DNA of 64,000 nucleotides from Prolixibacteraceae bacterium. Lineage in GTDB: Bacteria > Bacteroidota > Bacteroidia > Bacteroidales > Prolixibacteraceae. The stretch's first letter is position 1; each line of letters starts with the position of its first letter. Positions 19,543 to 27,411 of this stretch are shown here, piece after piece. Made by a program: the position numbers and the translations under genes. The stretch lies in assembly GCA_028282705.1 (NCBI GenBank), contig JANQHI010000006.1, positions 1 through 64,000 of the forward strand, given 5' to 3'. The notes beneath the pieces were generated by a model. The model searched no databases. It was not told the origin of the DNA and worked only from the letters and a program-made list of their open reading frames with translations.

Positions 19543-19558
19543 ATTTAACTAGAATATT

Positions 19559-20029
19559 ATGGAAACACAAGAAATTACTTACACAAATCTCCAAGGAGGA
19601 GAGACTAAATTATCAATTTGTGGGAATTCGATAAAAATTGGAATTTCAACGTTGGACTTAGCTTACCTGGATGATCTATTTGACATAGATACCCCTGAAG
19701 CTTTTGCTAATGCAATCGAGGGATTAGTTTTTGGGTGTTCTCAAATAATATCAGAGGCAACACTGGAAGGTATCAATATTTCTGGTATGGTACCAGCGTC
19801 CATGGATTTTCATATTGCAAAACACATGGTCAAAGCGTTAAGAAAAATTGAGTTCAAAGAGCCAAAGTATGGACCTGAAAGCTGCACAATGGATGAACAA
19901 ATTAAAAGCCTAACCAACCAGGTAGAATATTTAAAAGATGTAAACAAAACATATGGAGAATTCATTGACCGTCATTTACCCGGAGCCCCAAATCAAACAC
20001 ACTTAAAAGTTGTCCACCAAGCAAAGTAA
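19559..20029 (+). CDS. Hypothetical protein
   Basis: 156 aa co-directional ORF. Confidence 0.6.
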   Translation: METQEITYTNLQGGETKLSICGNSIKIGISTLDLAYLDDLFDIDTPEAFANAIEGLVFGCSQIISEATLEGINISGMVPASMDFHIAKHMVKALRKIEFKEPKYGPESCTMDEQIKSLTNQVEYLKDVNKTYGEFIDRHLPGAPNQTHLKVVHQAK

Positions 20030-20075
20030 TTTTTGGTTCAAAATATTTTTATTACAAATCATAAAAGCATGAGCT

Positions 20076-20369
20076 ATGGAAAACCCATTTGAAGTTATTT
20101 TAAAAGAAATTAAGCACTTGAATAATAAAGTGGATCAATTAACTAAAAAGATTGAAACACTTCAGAATAAGGGATATTCTGACCCCTATAAGCTTTTAAG
20201 TGCTGAAGATGTCATGAATGAAATGGATTGGAGCCGAATGACTTTACATCGTAGATTATATGAAAGTGATACTAGCCTCCCAATGGTTAAAGATGGGGGT
20301 AAGTTAAAAATCACCAGGGCAAAATTTGATAGATATAAAAGAGAAATCTATGGAGATAATAAGCCTTAG
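20076..20369 (+). CDS. Putative DNA-binding protein (coiled coil plus HTH_17/excisionase-like)
   Basis: LLSAEDVMNEMDWSRMTLHRRLYESDTSLPMVKDGGKLKITRAKFDRYK. Confidence 0.6.
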   Translation: MENPFEVILKEIKHLNNKVDQLTKKIETLQNKGYSDPYKLLSAEDVMNEMDWSRMTLHRRLYESDTSLPMVKDGGKLKITRAKFDRYKREIYGDNKP

Positions 20370-20579
20370 AATCGACCCTAAGAGGCTTTCTGGAGGTGAG
20401 CTTCAAGAAATAAGGAGGATAAAAGGGAAAATTATGAACAAGATAAAGCTATCTGCCAAGGAGGCTAGTTTTTTATCAGCTATGCAACAAAGAAGTAATA
20501 ATTTTTGATGTCAATCCAATTCTGCAACCTGTATAAATTTTTTCCTGAAGTGTTCAGGATCCCATTTTTTAGAGCTCAT

Positions 20580-21170
20580 TTATCCTATTTTTTGTTCGCA
20601 ATCCTTTGGATACATAAGCACACCATTTTGTCTTAAATATTCCTTGGTTTTTTCCTTAGTGTCCTCACTTATTTCTCCCCGACCATTATCAGGCATCATA
20701 ATAATGCCAGGACTATTTTCTTTGTCGTTGCCGCCGGCAATATCATTTAATCTTACCATAATATTTGCCCCTGTCCTAATGGCTACCAAGGCATCACGGT
20801 TGGTGATGTTTTTGTGGGGATTATTTTTAAAGCTATTTTGAATTACAGAGGTACCTATTTGGGTTAGCTGAACCCCATATTTATATACTTCAGCTAGATC
20901 ATTAGCTCTTGCTTCAATTATTTGCTCCTCCGCAGTAAAATCCTCATTGTGGGCATTTTTTGCAATAGCAAACTGGACTATCTGCTGTAACAGCATATCC
21001 CAATCACCGTCTTTGGACCAACGAGAAATTGTAGTATGTGTAATCTTTTTGGAATATTCCCTTTCGATTTCATTAGTGATATCCCTCAAGGAATACTGTC
21101 TTTTACCTTCGCTATCCCTAGATAAGTAAAGGGATTTCGCAAAATCTTTGATTGTTTGACTAGCTGCCAT
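20580..21170 (-). CDS. Terminase small subunit-like HTH protein
   Basis: N-terminal AKSLYLSRDSEGKRQYSLRDITNEIEREYSKKITHTTISRWSKDGDWDMLL resembles the HTH of phage TerS proteins; start trimmed to MAASQ. Confidence 0.5.
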   Translation of the reverse strand: MAASQTIKDFAKSLYLSRDSEGKRQYSLRDITNEIEREYSKKITHTTISRWSKDGDWDMLLQQIVQFAIAKNAHNEDFTAEEQIIEARANDLAEVYKYGVQLTQIGTSVIQNSFKNNPHKNITNRDALVAIRTGANIMVRLNDIAGGNDKENSPGIIMMPDNGRGEISEDTKEKTKEYLRQNGVLMYPKDCEQKIG

Positions 21171-21189
21171 GTTGTTGTAACATTTTAAA

Positions 21190-21450
21190 TTAAGAAGTTT
21201 CAATCTTTGGAACATTCCCTGAAATGATGTCATCAAAAGAGCAAAATTGATAATATCCCTGCTGTAATTCGTTTAGGGTGATCAAGGCTTCTTCTGAGCC
21301 ATGATATAATACTTTAAAAGTAGGCCTCTTTTTTACTGTACCACTTTGATTTGAAAACAAGTTAAATCCAAGTATCTCTCCAGGAACACCTGGCTTAAAG
21401 GAATGATCAGGGTTCACTCCAACTATATAAGCTTTCTTTAAATTTTTCAT
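21190..21450 (-). CDS. Hypothetical protein
   Basis: 86 aa ORF in a tightly packed minus-strand array. Confidence 0.55.
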   Translation of the reverse strand: MKNLKKAYIVGVNPDHSFKPGVPGEILGFNLFSNQSGTVKKRPTFKVLYHGSEEALITLNELQQGYYQFCSFDDIISGNVPKIETS

Positions 21451-21457
21451 TATCCAT

Positions 21458-22156
21458 TTAATTTAATAGTTTAAAAACCTCAGGATTTGGGTGATATCCT
21501 TGTTCATCACAAATAAATAACTCGTCAAATAGAACATTATCTTCTATCTCCCAAAACTGCTGCATTACTTCATTTACGATGCCACAGGCTTTCAAAGCTT
21601 GCTCATAAGCTTTAACTTGCTTTTCATTTTCAAGATTAACAGTGAAATATGATTCTTTGATGATTTTCCAAGATTCGGCCGATACAAAGACTTTTCCCTT
21701 TTCAATAGAAAGATATCTGGCATCTAATGCTTCACCAGGCAAGTTGAGTAAAAAAGGGCTACTATACAAACGCTTTAGCTCATCAGTGGCTTTATTTAAT
21801 AGAGTAAAATCATCATGGTACTTGGGATTATTTATATTCTTCTGCTCTAAGTGGTGAGACTCAGTCAGGTCCATCCTTACAATTTGTCCTGAAGAAACTT
21901 TATTATCTTCCCTCAACTGACCTTTGAGTATATTCTTAACTTTTACTTCAAGTGGCGCTTTGTCAAGGGTTGCCTCATATGCTTTAATGACTTTTGATCC
22001 CCCATTTACCTGGTCAAGTACCAGTTCTTTGGATGGAACTATGCCCAAACTGGTTAGCTCATCAGCAATTTGCTGATATTTTGGAATTAAGAGTTTCCAC
22101 TCACTCTGGCATTTTTCAAATGCCTGTTGGTTGAACGATATTTGTTTTTTCATCAT
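21458..22156 (-). CDS. Hypothetical protein
   Basis: 232 aa ORF in the same array, no recognised motif. Confidence 0.65.
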   Translation of the reverse strand: MMKKQISFNQQAFEKCQSEWKLLIPKYQQIADELTSLGIVPSKELVLDQVNGGSKVIKAYEATLDKAPLEVKVKNILKGQLREDNKVSSGQIVRMDLTESHHLEQKNINNPKYHDDFTLLNKATDELKRLYSSPFLLNLPGEALDARYLSIEKGKVFVSAESWKIIKESYFTVNLENEKQVKAYEQALKACGIVNEVMQQFWEIEDNVLFDELFICDEQGYHPNPEVFKLLN

Positions 22157-22216
22157 GATACAGTTTTAGATTCAGCCCATTTTTCAAGGTCAGATTGGAA
22201 TTCTTCCTGTAACTTT

Positions 22217-22384
22217 TCATCCTCTGAAGCCATCCTTTATTTTTAAATAATCTTCTTCTAAATCATTTACTACTGTATTGATATCGGTATCACTATCTAC
22301 TGTTATACCTTTTAGAAGAATCAAGGGAATGTTTTTTTTCCTTAGTTCATCTGAGATTTGTGTCAATTTTAAATTCGTGCTCAT
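22217..22384 (-). CDS. Small hypothetical protein (55 aa)
   Basis: Minus strand ORF MSTNLKLTQISDELRKKNIPLILLKGITVDSDTDINTVVNDLEEDYLKIKDGFRG; below the ORF-track cutoff. Confidence 0.4.
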   Translation of the reverse strand: MSTNLKLTQISDELRKKNIPLILLKGITVDSDTDINTVVNDLEEDYLKIKDGFRG

Positions 22385-22412
22385 ATCTGTCTAAATTTTT
22401 AGTGGTAATTAT

Positions 22413-22616
22413 TTAATTACAATTCGTTTCCAATAGGTTAATTGTGTCTATCTTTTCATCAATCAAATCACAGATTTTCCGTAATCTAGTTGTATCAAAA
22501 CTTCCTGTTACAATTGTTTTTGATTCTTCAATCAAAGTTTCAATTTCAATGTTCAATTCATATATTTTATCTTGCGTTTCCATTGTACCAAGTGCATTAT
22601 TTCCGCATGCTTTCAC
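22413..22616 (-). CDS. Small hypothetical protein
   Basis: 67 aa ORF whose start overlaps the end of the ATPase gene. Confidence 0.45.
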   Translation of the reverse strand: MKACGNNALGTMETQDKIYELNIEIETLIEESKTIVTGSFDTTRLRKICDLIDEKIDTINLLETNCN

Positions 22617-23214
22617 CCGAAAACTTTATTACTTTACACAGTCGCCTTATTCTGTCCAATGTTCGGACCCCATACCGTTCAAGTACCTGAGAACTATCAA
22701 GGTTTGTTGATACAAAGAGTATTTTTGATTGCGTTTCGGCTAAGTTGAATAGCCTATTAATAGGCTCAAATTTAGATCCGTAGTCGTTGTGGACCGGCTC
22801 ACATCCCATTTCATCAACTGCAATAAACTTCTTGGTTTTTAAGTGTGGAAGTTTAGCTCCTAGTTCTTCAGCAAGCACTGTTTTTACTACCTTTTTTTTG
22901 AAATGGTAGAAGATCAAGGGTATGACATGAAATATGATATCCGTTTTTCCTCTACCTACATCACCAGTTAGAAAAAGCCCCTTGCCTTTTGTGTTTATCA
23001 TCCATTCTACAACTTGTTCATACTCAGGTATCCAAATAAATTCCTCAATAGTTTGATCAACGGAAAGAATTGCATTTTCAAGTATTCTTTTGCATAATCC
23101 AGCATTTCCAAAGCTAAAGGATGGAAATTGCCTTGTATTAAACTCAAAATTGTCTTTTAGTACATTTACAGACTGGCGAAGTGCTATATTTCCTTCAAAA
23201 TCCTGCATTCTCAA
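22597..23214 (-). CDS. DnaC/IstB-like AAA ATPase (putative helicase loader)
   Basis: Walker A GLFLTGDVGRGKTDIIF, Walker B KKFIAVDEMGCEP, sensor-like ILFVSTNL. Confidence 0.75.
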   Translation of the reverse strand: MRMQDFEGNIALRQSVNVLKDNFEFNTRQFPSFSFGNAGLCKRILENAILSVDQTIEEFIWIPEYEQVVEWMINTKGKGLFLTGDVGRGKTDIIFHVIPLIFYHFKKKVVKTVLAEELGAKLPHLKTKKFIAVDEMGCEPVHNDYGSKFEPINRLFNLAETQSKILFVSTNLDSSQVLERYGVRTLDRIRRLCKVIKFSGESMRK

Positions 23215-23872
23215 CTATTTTTTGCTTTTCAGCTTCATCCTTTGGTTTCATAATTTGACCAGTATCATGTGGCTTTTTCTGATTTGAAAATTTAAGTTCA
23301 TTGTCCTTCCATCGCCGTAACCTTTTTTTAGTGTCCCAGGTTCTTTCAAGCTGCCACCTGATTTTAGTATTAGATTTGTTTGGCTCAGACCAGTAATCAT
23401 AAAACTTCTGAACCATTTCATTTCCGTATTCTTCAATGAAAGGGGTTAGTGTTTCATAAAATGCTTTTTGAATTTCTTCAATATCTACTTTAGTATAGTT
23501 CTTTTTTATACCCTTTTTTATTACTTCCTTTTTTTCAGGGATACCTATCCCTATTGGTATACATACCCTACTCAATATTTCTGAGGATACCCTATCCCTT
23601 TTTATATGGATACCTATCCTCTTTTTTCGGGATAGGTTGTTTAGGATTACTGAAGCTCTTTTTTTTGTTATGCCGAAAAATTTCGCAAACCAAGAATTTG
23701 AAGCAATACACTCTTGACCATTCGCTGAAAATGAGATAATTATGCTTAAAAAAGTCTTTTCTGTAAGATTTAAATCTTTCATTTCCCAAACCTCTCTTGG
23801 TATCCAGATACCTTTAAATTCGGCAATATCATCCTTCTCTATTGCCATATTGAAGATTCCATTATTAAACAC
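23195..23872 (-). CDS. Phage-type replication initiation-like HTH protein
   Basis: Winged-helix-like GIWIPREVWEMKDLNLTEKTFLSIIISF..NSWFAKFFGITKKRASVILNNLSRKKRIGI followed by DnaD/O-protein-like C-terminus; overlaps the DnaC-like gene. Confidence 0.65.
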   Translation of the reverse strand: MFNNGIFNMAIEKDDIAEFKGIWIPREVWEMKDLNLTEKTFLSIIISFSANGQECIASNSWFAKFFGITKKRASVILNNLSRKKRIGIHIKRDRVSSEILSRVCIPIGIGIPEKKEVIKKGIKKNYTKVDIEEIQKAFYETLTPFIEEYGNEMVQKFYDYWSEPNKSNTKIRWQLERTWDTKKRLRRWKDNELKFSNQKKPHDTGQIMKPKDEAEKQKIVENAGF

Positions 23873-24164
23873 TCAAAGGTTGGATTGCAGCCTCAACCTC
23901 ACTACGTTTATAATAAACCCTATTGCCCAAACCGTATGCTTTGAGTTTGCCTCTCTTGGTCCAGTTGTGGACAGTTGAAAGGTCAACATTGAGCAGGTTT
24001 TTTACTTCATTCCTGGTCATAAAGGTTTCAGGCTCTTTGGGCTGAAATTCCTGTTTAAGCTGCTTTATTTCTGCCTTCACGCCTGAAAGAATAGCATCTT
24101 GCAATTGTTCAGGGGTAATCTGGATGAATTGCACAGCCCTTTGAGGTAATTTATCATTTTGCAT
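23865..24164 (-). CDS. HTH_17/excisionase-family DNA-binding protein
   Basis: FMTRNEVKNLLNVDLSTVHNWTKRGKLKAYGLGNRVYYKRSEVEAAI. Confidence 0.85.
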   Translation of the reverse strand: MQNDKLPQRAVQFIQITPEQLQDAILSGVKAEIKQLKQEFQPKEPETFMTRNEVKNLLNVDLSTVHNWTKRGKLKAYGLGNRVYYKRSEVEAAIQPLSV

Positions 24165-24251
24165 TTTAAATACATTTAATATTTAAATGCAAGATCGGGA
24201 GGTATGCGTCTTAAAATTCAGACAGAATAGGAGTTTTGTTACGACAAACTA

Positions 24252-25061
24252 TTAATTGGTGGAATTAGGGTTAAGTACATCTTTTTTTATTCTTTGGTAC
24301 CTATTAAGCCTTTCATTTGTTTTACACACATCATATGTTTTTATTTCAGTGGGGGATTCAAGATCAGAAAAATTATTTTCAAACCAGGTTTTATAATTTC
24401 CTGGTTTAATATGGTCATATATAAAACCATCTTGTTCAAAAGACATTACACGATATATGAAACTATATTCTCGAATATATTTTTTATCATCTGACTCTTT
24501 AATAAAATTTATGAAAATCCTAAAATAATCTTCCTTCTTGAAAATTTCAGGGTGCCAGTTTTTATCTGTTTCTCTTTCTTTATTGTTTGACAATGCAAAC
24601 TCAACTTGAACACTACTTATTACTTCATTATTTTTATGAAAATGAAAATCAAGGGTTGAATCAGTGTAAGAATTGATATTTCGCATTACAATATTAGTAA
24701 AATCAAGATTTTTATAAATGGAACAATTTTCTGAGACTTCCATTATTAAACCATTAAGGGTAAGTTTGCAATTATTGACATAATTGAAATCAGTTTCGTT
24801 ATCAAATGCAGATATACCTTTAGAGACAAGGCCTAAATTATAATCTTTTCCATCATTGAATAATCGATTAAATACTGTATTCAGAAAACCACTTCTGCTG
24901 GTATTATTATGCAGTTGATACAATTCATCAATAACACTATTTGTAGCTTCAGATTCCAGTCTGCACCAATCAATTGAGTCTCCATTCCGAACTTTTTTAT
25001 CATCATACATTCCATTTAAAATATTGATGAGATCAAGATATGTATAATTAGATTTTCCCAT
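24252..25061 (-). CDS. Hypothetical protein (cargo candidate)
   Basis: 269 aa ORF between the TA pair and the excisionase-like gene; no recognised motif. Confidence 0.65.
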   Translation of the reverse strand: MGKSNYTYLDLINILNGMYDDKKVRNGDSIDWCRLESEATNSVIDELYQLHNNTSRSGFLNTVFNRLFNDGKDYNLGLVSKGISAFDNETDFNYVNNCKLTLNGLIMEVSENCSIYKNLDFTNIVMRNINSYTDSTLDFHFHKNNEVISSVQVEFALSNNKERETDKNWHPEIFKKEDYFRIFINFIKESDDKKYIREYSFIYRVMSFEQDGFIYDHIKPGNYKTWFENNFSDLESPTEIKTYDVCKTNERLNRYQRIKKDVLNPNSTN

Positions 25062-25110
25062 TAAATATCTTCAGTACTAGAATTCATATTGGGTTGTTAG
25101 TGAATTGATT

Positions 25111-25413
25111 TTAAATTGGTTGTAGGTCAAAATTAACTTTTGCTCCCAATGCTGCCGCAATTTTATTAATAGTTGCAAGGGTTAGGTTGAATTTACCGTT
25201 TTCAATCTTTGATATCTGACCCTTTTCCATGCCCAATTTTTCAGCCAGTTGGCTTTGAGTTAAATGCTTCTTTTTCCGTAATTCCTTAAACTTGAAAGCA
25301 AGTATATCAGCCTTTAATTCATTTTCAAATTTGATTCTTGCTTCTGTCCCTTTCTCCCCAATAAATCGGTCAAGTACCTCATTATGCGATATTGTTTTCA
25401 TTCCCTTTTTCAT
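25111..25413 (-). CDS. XRE-family antitoxin (HigA-like)
   Basis: FKELRKKKHLTQSQLAEKLGMEKGQISKIENGKFNLTLATINKIAAALGAKVNF; 4-nt overlap with the toxin gene. Confidence 0.88.
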   Translation of the reverse strand: MKKGMKTISHNEVLDRFIGEKGTEARIKFENELKADILAFKFKELRKKKHLTQSQLAEKLGMEKGQISKIENGKFNLTLATINKIAAALGAKVNFDLQPI

Positions 25414-25736
25414 AGCCCTAAATATTTTTTTCTTAACTGCTCTGCTTTATCAATCTCTCTTTTAGGTGTCTTCTGTGTTTTCTTTGTAATTCCATGGGTG
25501 CAAATTACCAAAGTGTTTTGCTGCTTATCCCAAAAGGCAAATAAACGATACTCATTGCTATTATATTCTGCCCGAAACTCCCAAATGTTACTGCTCTTTA
25601 ATTTCTTGAATATCCGTGGGTCATTTATTTCTTGTGATTTGGAAATATTGAAGAATAATTTTTCAGCTGCTTTTAGTTCAATACTTTCCAAGAACTCAAT
25701 TGCGCTAGGCAAATATTTTACATTAAATCGTTTCAC
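25410..25736 (-). CDS. RelE/HigB-family toxin
   Basis: IFKKLKSSNIWEFRAEYNSNEYRLFAFWDKQQNTLVICTHGITKKTQKTPKREIDKAE. Confidence 0.88.
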   Translation of the reverse strand: MKRFNVKYLPSAIEFLESIELKAAEKLFFNISKSQEINDPRIFKKLKSSNIWEFRAEYNSNEYRLFAFWDKQQNTLVICTHGITKKTQKTPKREIDKAEQLRKKYLGL

Positions 25737-25795
25737 TATACAAAGATATTAAAAGTTGAATTATATTGCAACATGGAAGTTAAATAATTATCCTG

Positions 25796-27094
25796 CTAGT
25801 TTGCCTTTTTAATAACTGCCATGGGGGTTTTATCATTGGCTCTTAGTTGATGCTTACTCCAGTATTCAGCTATTTGCAATGCAAAATCATTTGTGGTTTT
25901 ACCAATGTATTCTAAAAATTGTTGTTCTGTACTGTGAGCTGTAATACTCATCAAAAGTGCTGTTGGTATCTCTCCATAAAAATTACTGGCAAAGGATCTG
26001 CGGCACACATGGGAGGTAATTAATTCATACTTTGGATATATCCCTTGTATTTTCCGCCCAATTTCCTTATCCATTTTGGCTCCATCTGTCGGTTCATTTA
26101 TTTCAGCAATTTTACAAAGGTCCTTCAGGTGTTTATTGAATTTTTGTGCTGATAGTTGGGTTGGGAATTGCCCGTTATGTTTATCCAATATTCCCTTTAT
26201 TTTGGGGTGTATGGGAATGGCAACCCTTTTCCCTGTCTTTTTTTGGGTGAACTCAATCAATTCTATCCCGTTTCTTACTTTAATGATGTTGCATGTGAAA
26301 GCTAGCAAGTCGGAAACCCTTTGTCCAGTATAACATCCTATAATCAACCAATCTTTTGCATTCTCAAGAGCTGTCCTTTTATAAATTGTTGTCTCTATTT
26401 TGGATAGTTCATCAAAGGTCAAAAATACTTTAGAAGCTTTTTCAGTAAAACCTTTGATTTGCTTTAGCTGCTTGCTTACTTCATACCCATTTAATTGCGC
26501 ATCAAGACATATTGTTTTTAAAAATCGGATATACCTGCCTGCAGAGTTAGGGTTCAACTTATCTCTTTCAATGAGGTATTTTAAAAAATCATTCCTGAAT
26601 TTTAAATCTACATTTTTAACATAGAAGTGTTTTTTCTTATGTTTCTGATAAGCTCCAATTTTGTTTTTAAGTGTGGTATATTTTTGAATAGTTCCAATTG
26701 CAACACCTCTTTTACCGTTTGGGAATTCTTTATATGGTAAATTGTCAATATAAAGCTGAACGTAGTTGGTAAGTAAGTCTTTATCCGTTTTGTCCTGCTT
26801 GCCAGTGATAGAATTTATTTGTTCATGCAACCAATTACCAGATATTTCAATTCCATTTGTAGTAGCTGAATTACAGCGTTTTTCTATTTCCGTTTTTAGA
26901 TTGCTTAAATCTGTTTTTAAGTTTTTCAGGTTTGTATCTTTGGGTATGGGGAGGTTTGTTTTTCTACTCCAGTTTTTAGGATCAATAATATACCCTGTTT
27001 TTCTTTTAAATACATTTTTACGGCTTATTGATAAGCGGACATAGATATTGGCCGGGTTATTTTGACTCTGTAGCAGGTAACTTATGGTGGCCAT
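25796..27094 (-). CDS. Tyrosine-type site-specific integrase
   Basis: Arm-DNA-binding N-terminus, SAM-like domain, catalytic GCYTGQRVSDLLAFTC, TSHVCRRSFASNFY, TAHSTEQQFLEYIG. Confidence 0.95.
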   Translation of the reverse strand: MATISYLLQSQNNPANIYVRLSISRKNVFKRKTGYIIDPKNWSRKTNLPIPKDTNLKNLKTDLSNLKTEIEKRCNSATTNGIEISGNWLHEQINSITGKQDKTDKDLLTNYVQLYIDNLPYKEFPNGKRGVAIGTIQKYTTLKNKIGAYQKHKKKHFYVKNVDLKFRNDFLKYLIERDKLNPNSAGRYIRFLKTICLDAQLNGYEVSKQLKQIKGFTEKASKVFLTFDELSKIETTIYKRTALENAKDWLIIGCYTGQRVSDLLAFTCNIIKVRNGIELIEFTQKKTGKRVAIPIHPKIKGILDKHNGQFPTQLSAQKFNKHLKDLCKIAEINEPTDGAKMDKEIGRKIQGIYPKYELITSHVCRRSFASNFYGEIPTALLMSITAHSTEQQFLEYIGKTTNDFALQIAEYWSKHQLRANDKTPMAVIKKAN

Positions 27095-27139
27095 TATTGC
27101 TATAAACTTTAGTGATTTGAACAGGTGTAAATATACAAA

Positions 27140-27160
27140 TTAGTCAACATTTAGTCAACC
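27140..27160 (+). repeat. Right arm-type repeat pair (putative integrase arm sites)
   Basis: TTAGTCAACATTTAGTCAACC; 19/21 identical to 18384-18404. Confidence 0.7.
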
Positions 27161-27298
27161 AAATTACAATTTATTTCAATTTGATTAAATCCTATTCAAT
27201 TATAACCTTTCCTGTATATCTTTATATATAAGAGATTATAAGGGCTATGCTTAGTTTTTTGCAATGTTTTAGGAGCCTGTGAAATTTATAGTTTCTGT

Positions 27299-27314
27299 TC
27301 CCGTTAGCTCCACA
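27299..27314 (+). repeat. att direct repeat (right)
   Basis: TCCCGTTAGCTCCACA, identical to the tRNA-Ala 3' end. Confidence 0.92.
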
Positions 27315-27345
27315 AAAGCTACAACTGGAAAGTTGTAGCTTTTTT
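27314..27345 (+). terminator. Rho-independent terminator, probably the original tRNA-Ala terminator
   Basis: AAAAGCTACAACT-GGAA-AGTTGTAGCTTTT perfect 13-bp stem with T tract, directly after the att repeat. Confidence 0.85.
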
Positions 27346-27411
27346 AATGCATTTGATTTACGGAAAATGCAATCAAAATCCAAAAGAGGATTTTACCTTT
27401 TTAACTGGTAG

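Larger units (their letters stand above)
18335..27314. mobile_element. tRNA-Ala-integrated element (~9 kb), candidate phage satellite or integrative element
   Basis: 16-bp direct repeat TCCCGTTAGCTCCACA at 18335-18350 (tRNA 3' end) and 27299-27314; tyrosine integrase at the right end; replication, HTH and TA genes inside. Confidence 0.92.

Noticed and set aside
20326-20508. 60-aa + strand ORF overlapping the end of the 20076-20369 gene
   Set aside because: Large overlap and no independent support; a shorter internal start is possible but unproven
18335-27314. Complete prophage
   Set aside because: No capsid, portal, large terminase, tail or lysis gene recognised, and the element is only ~9 kb
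18335-27314. Integrative conjugative element (CTnDOT-like)
   Set aside because: No relaxase, coupling protein or Tra genes; too small for self-transfer
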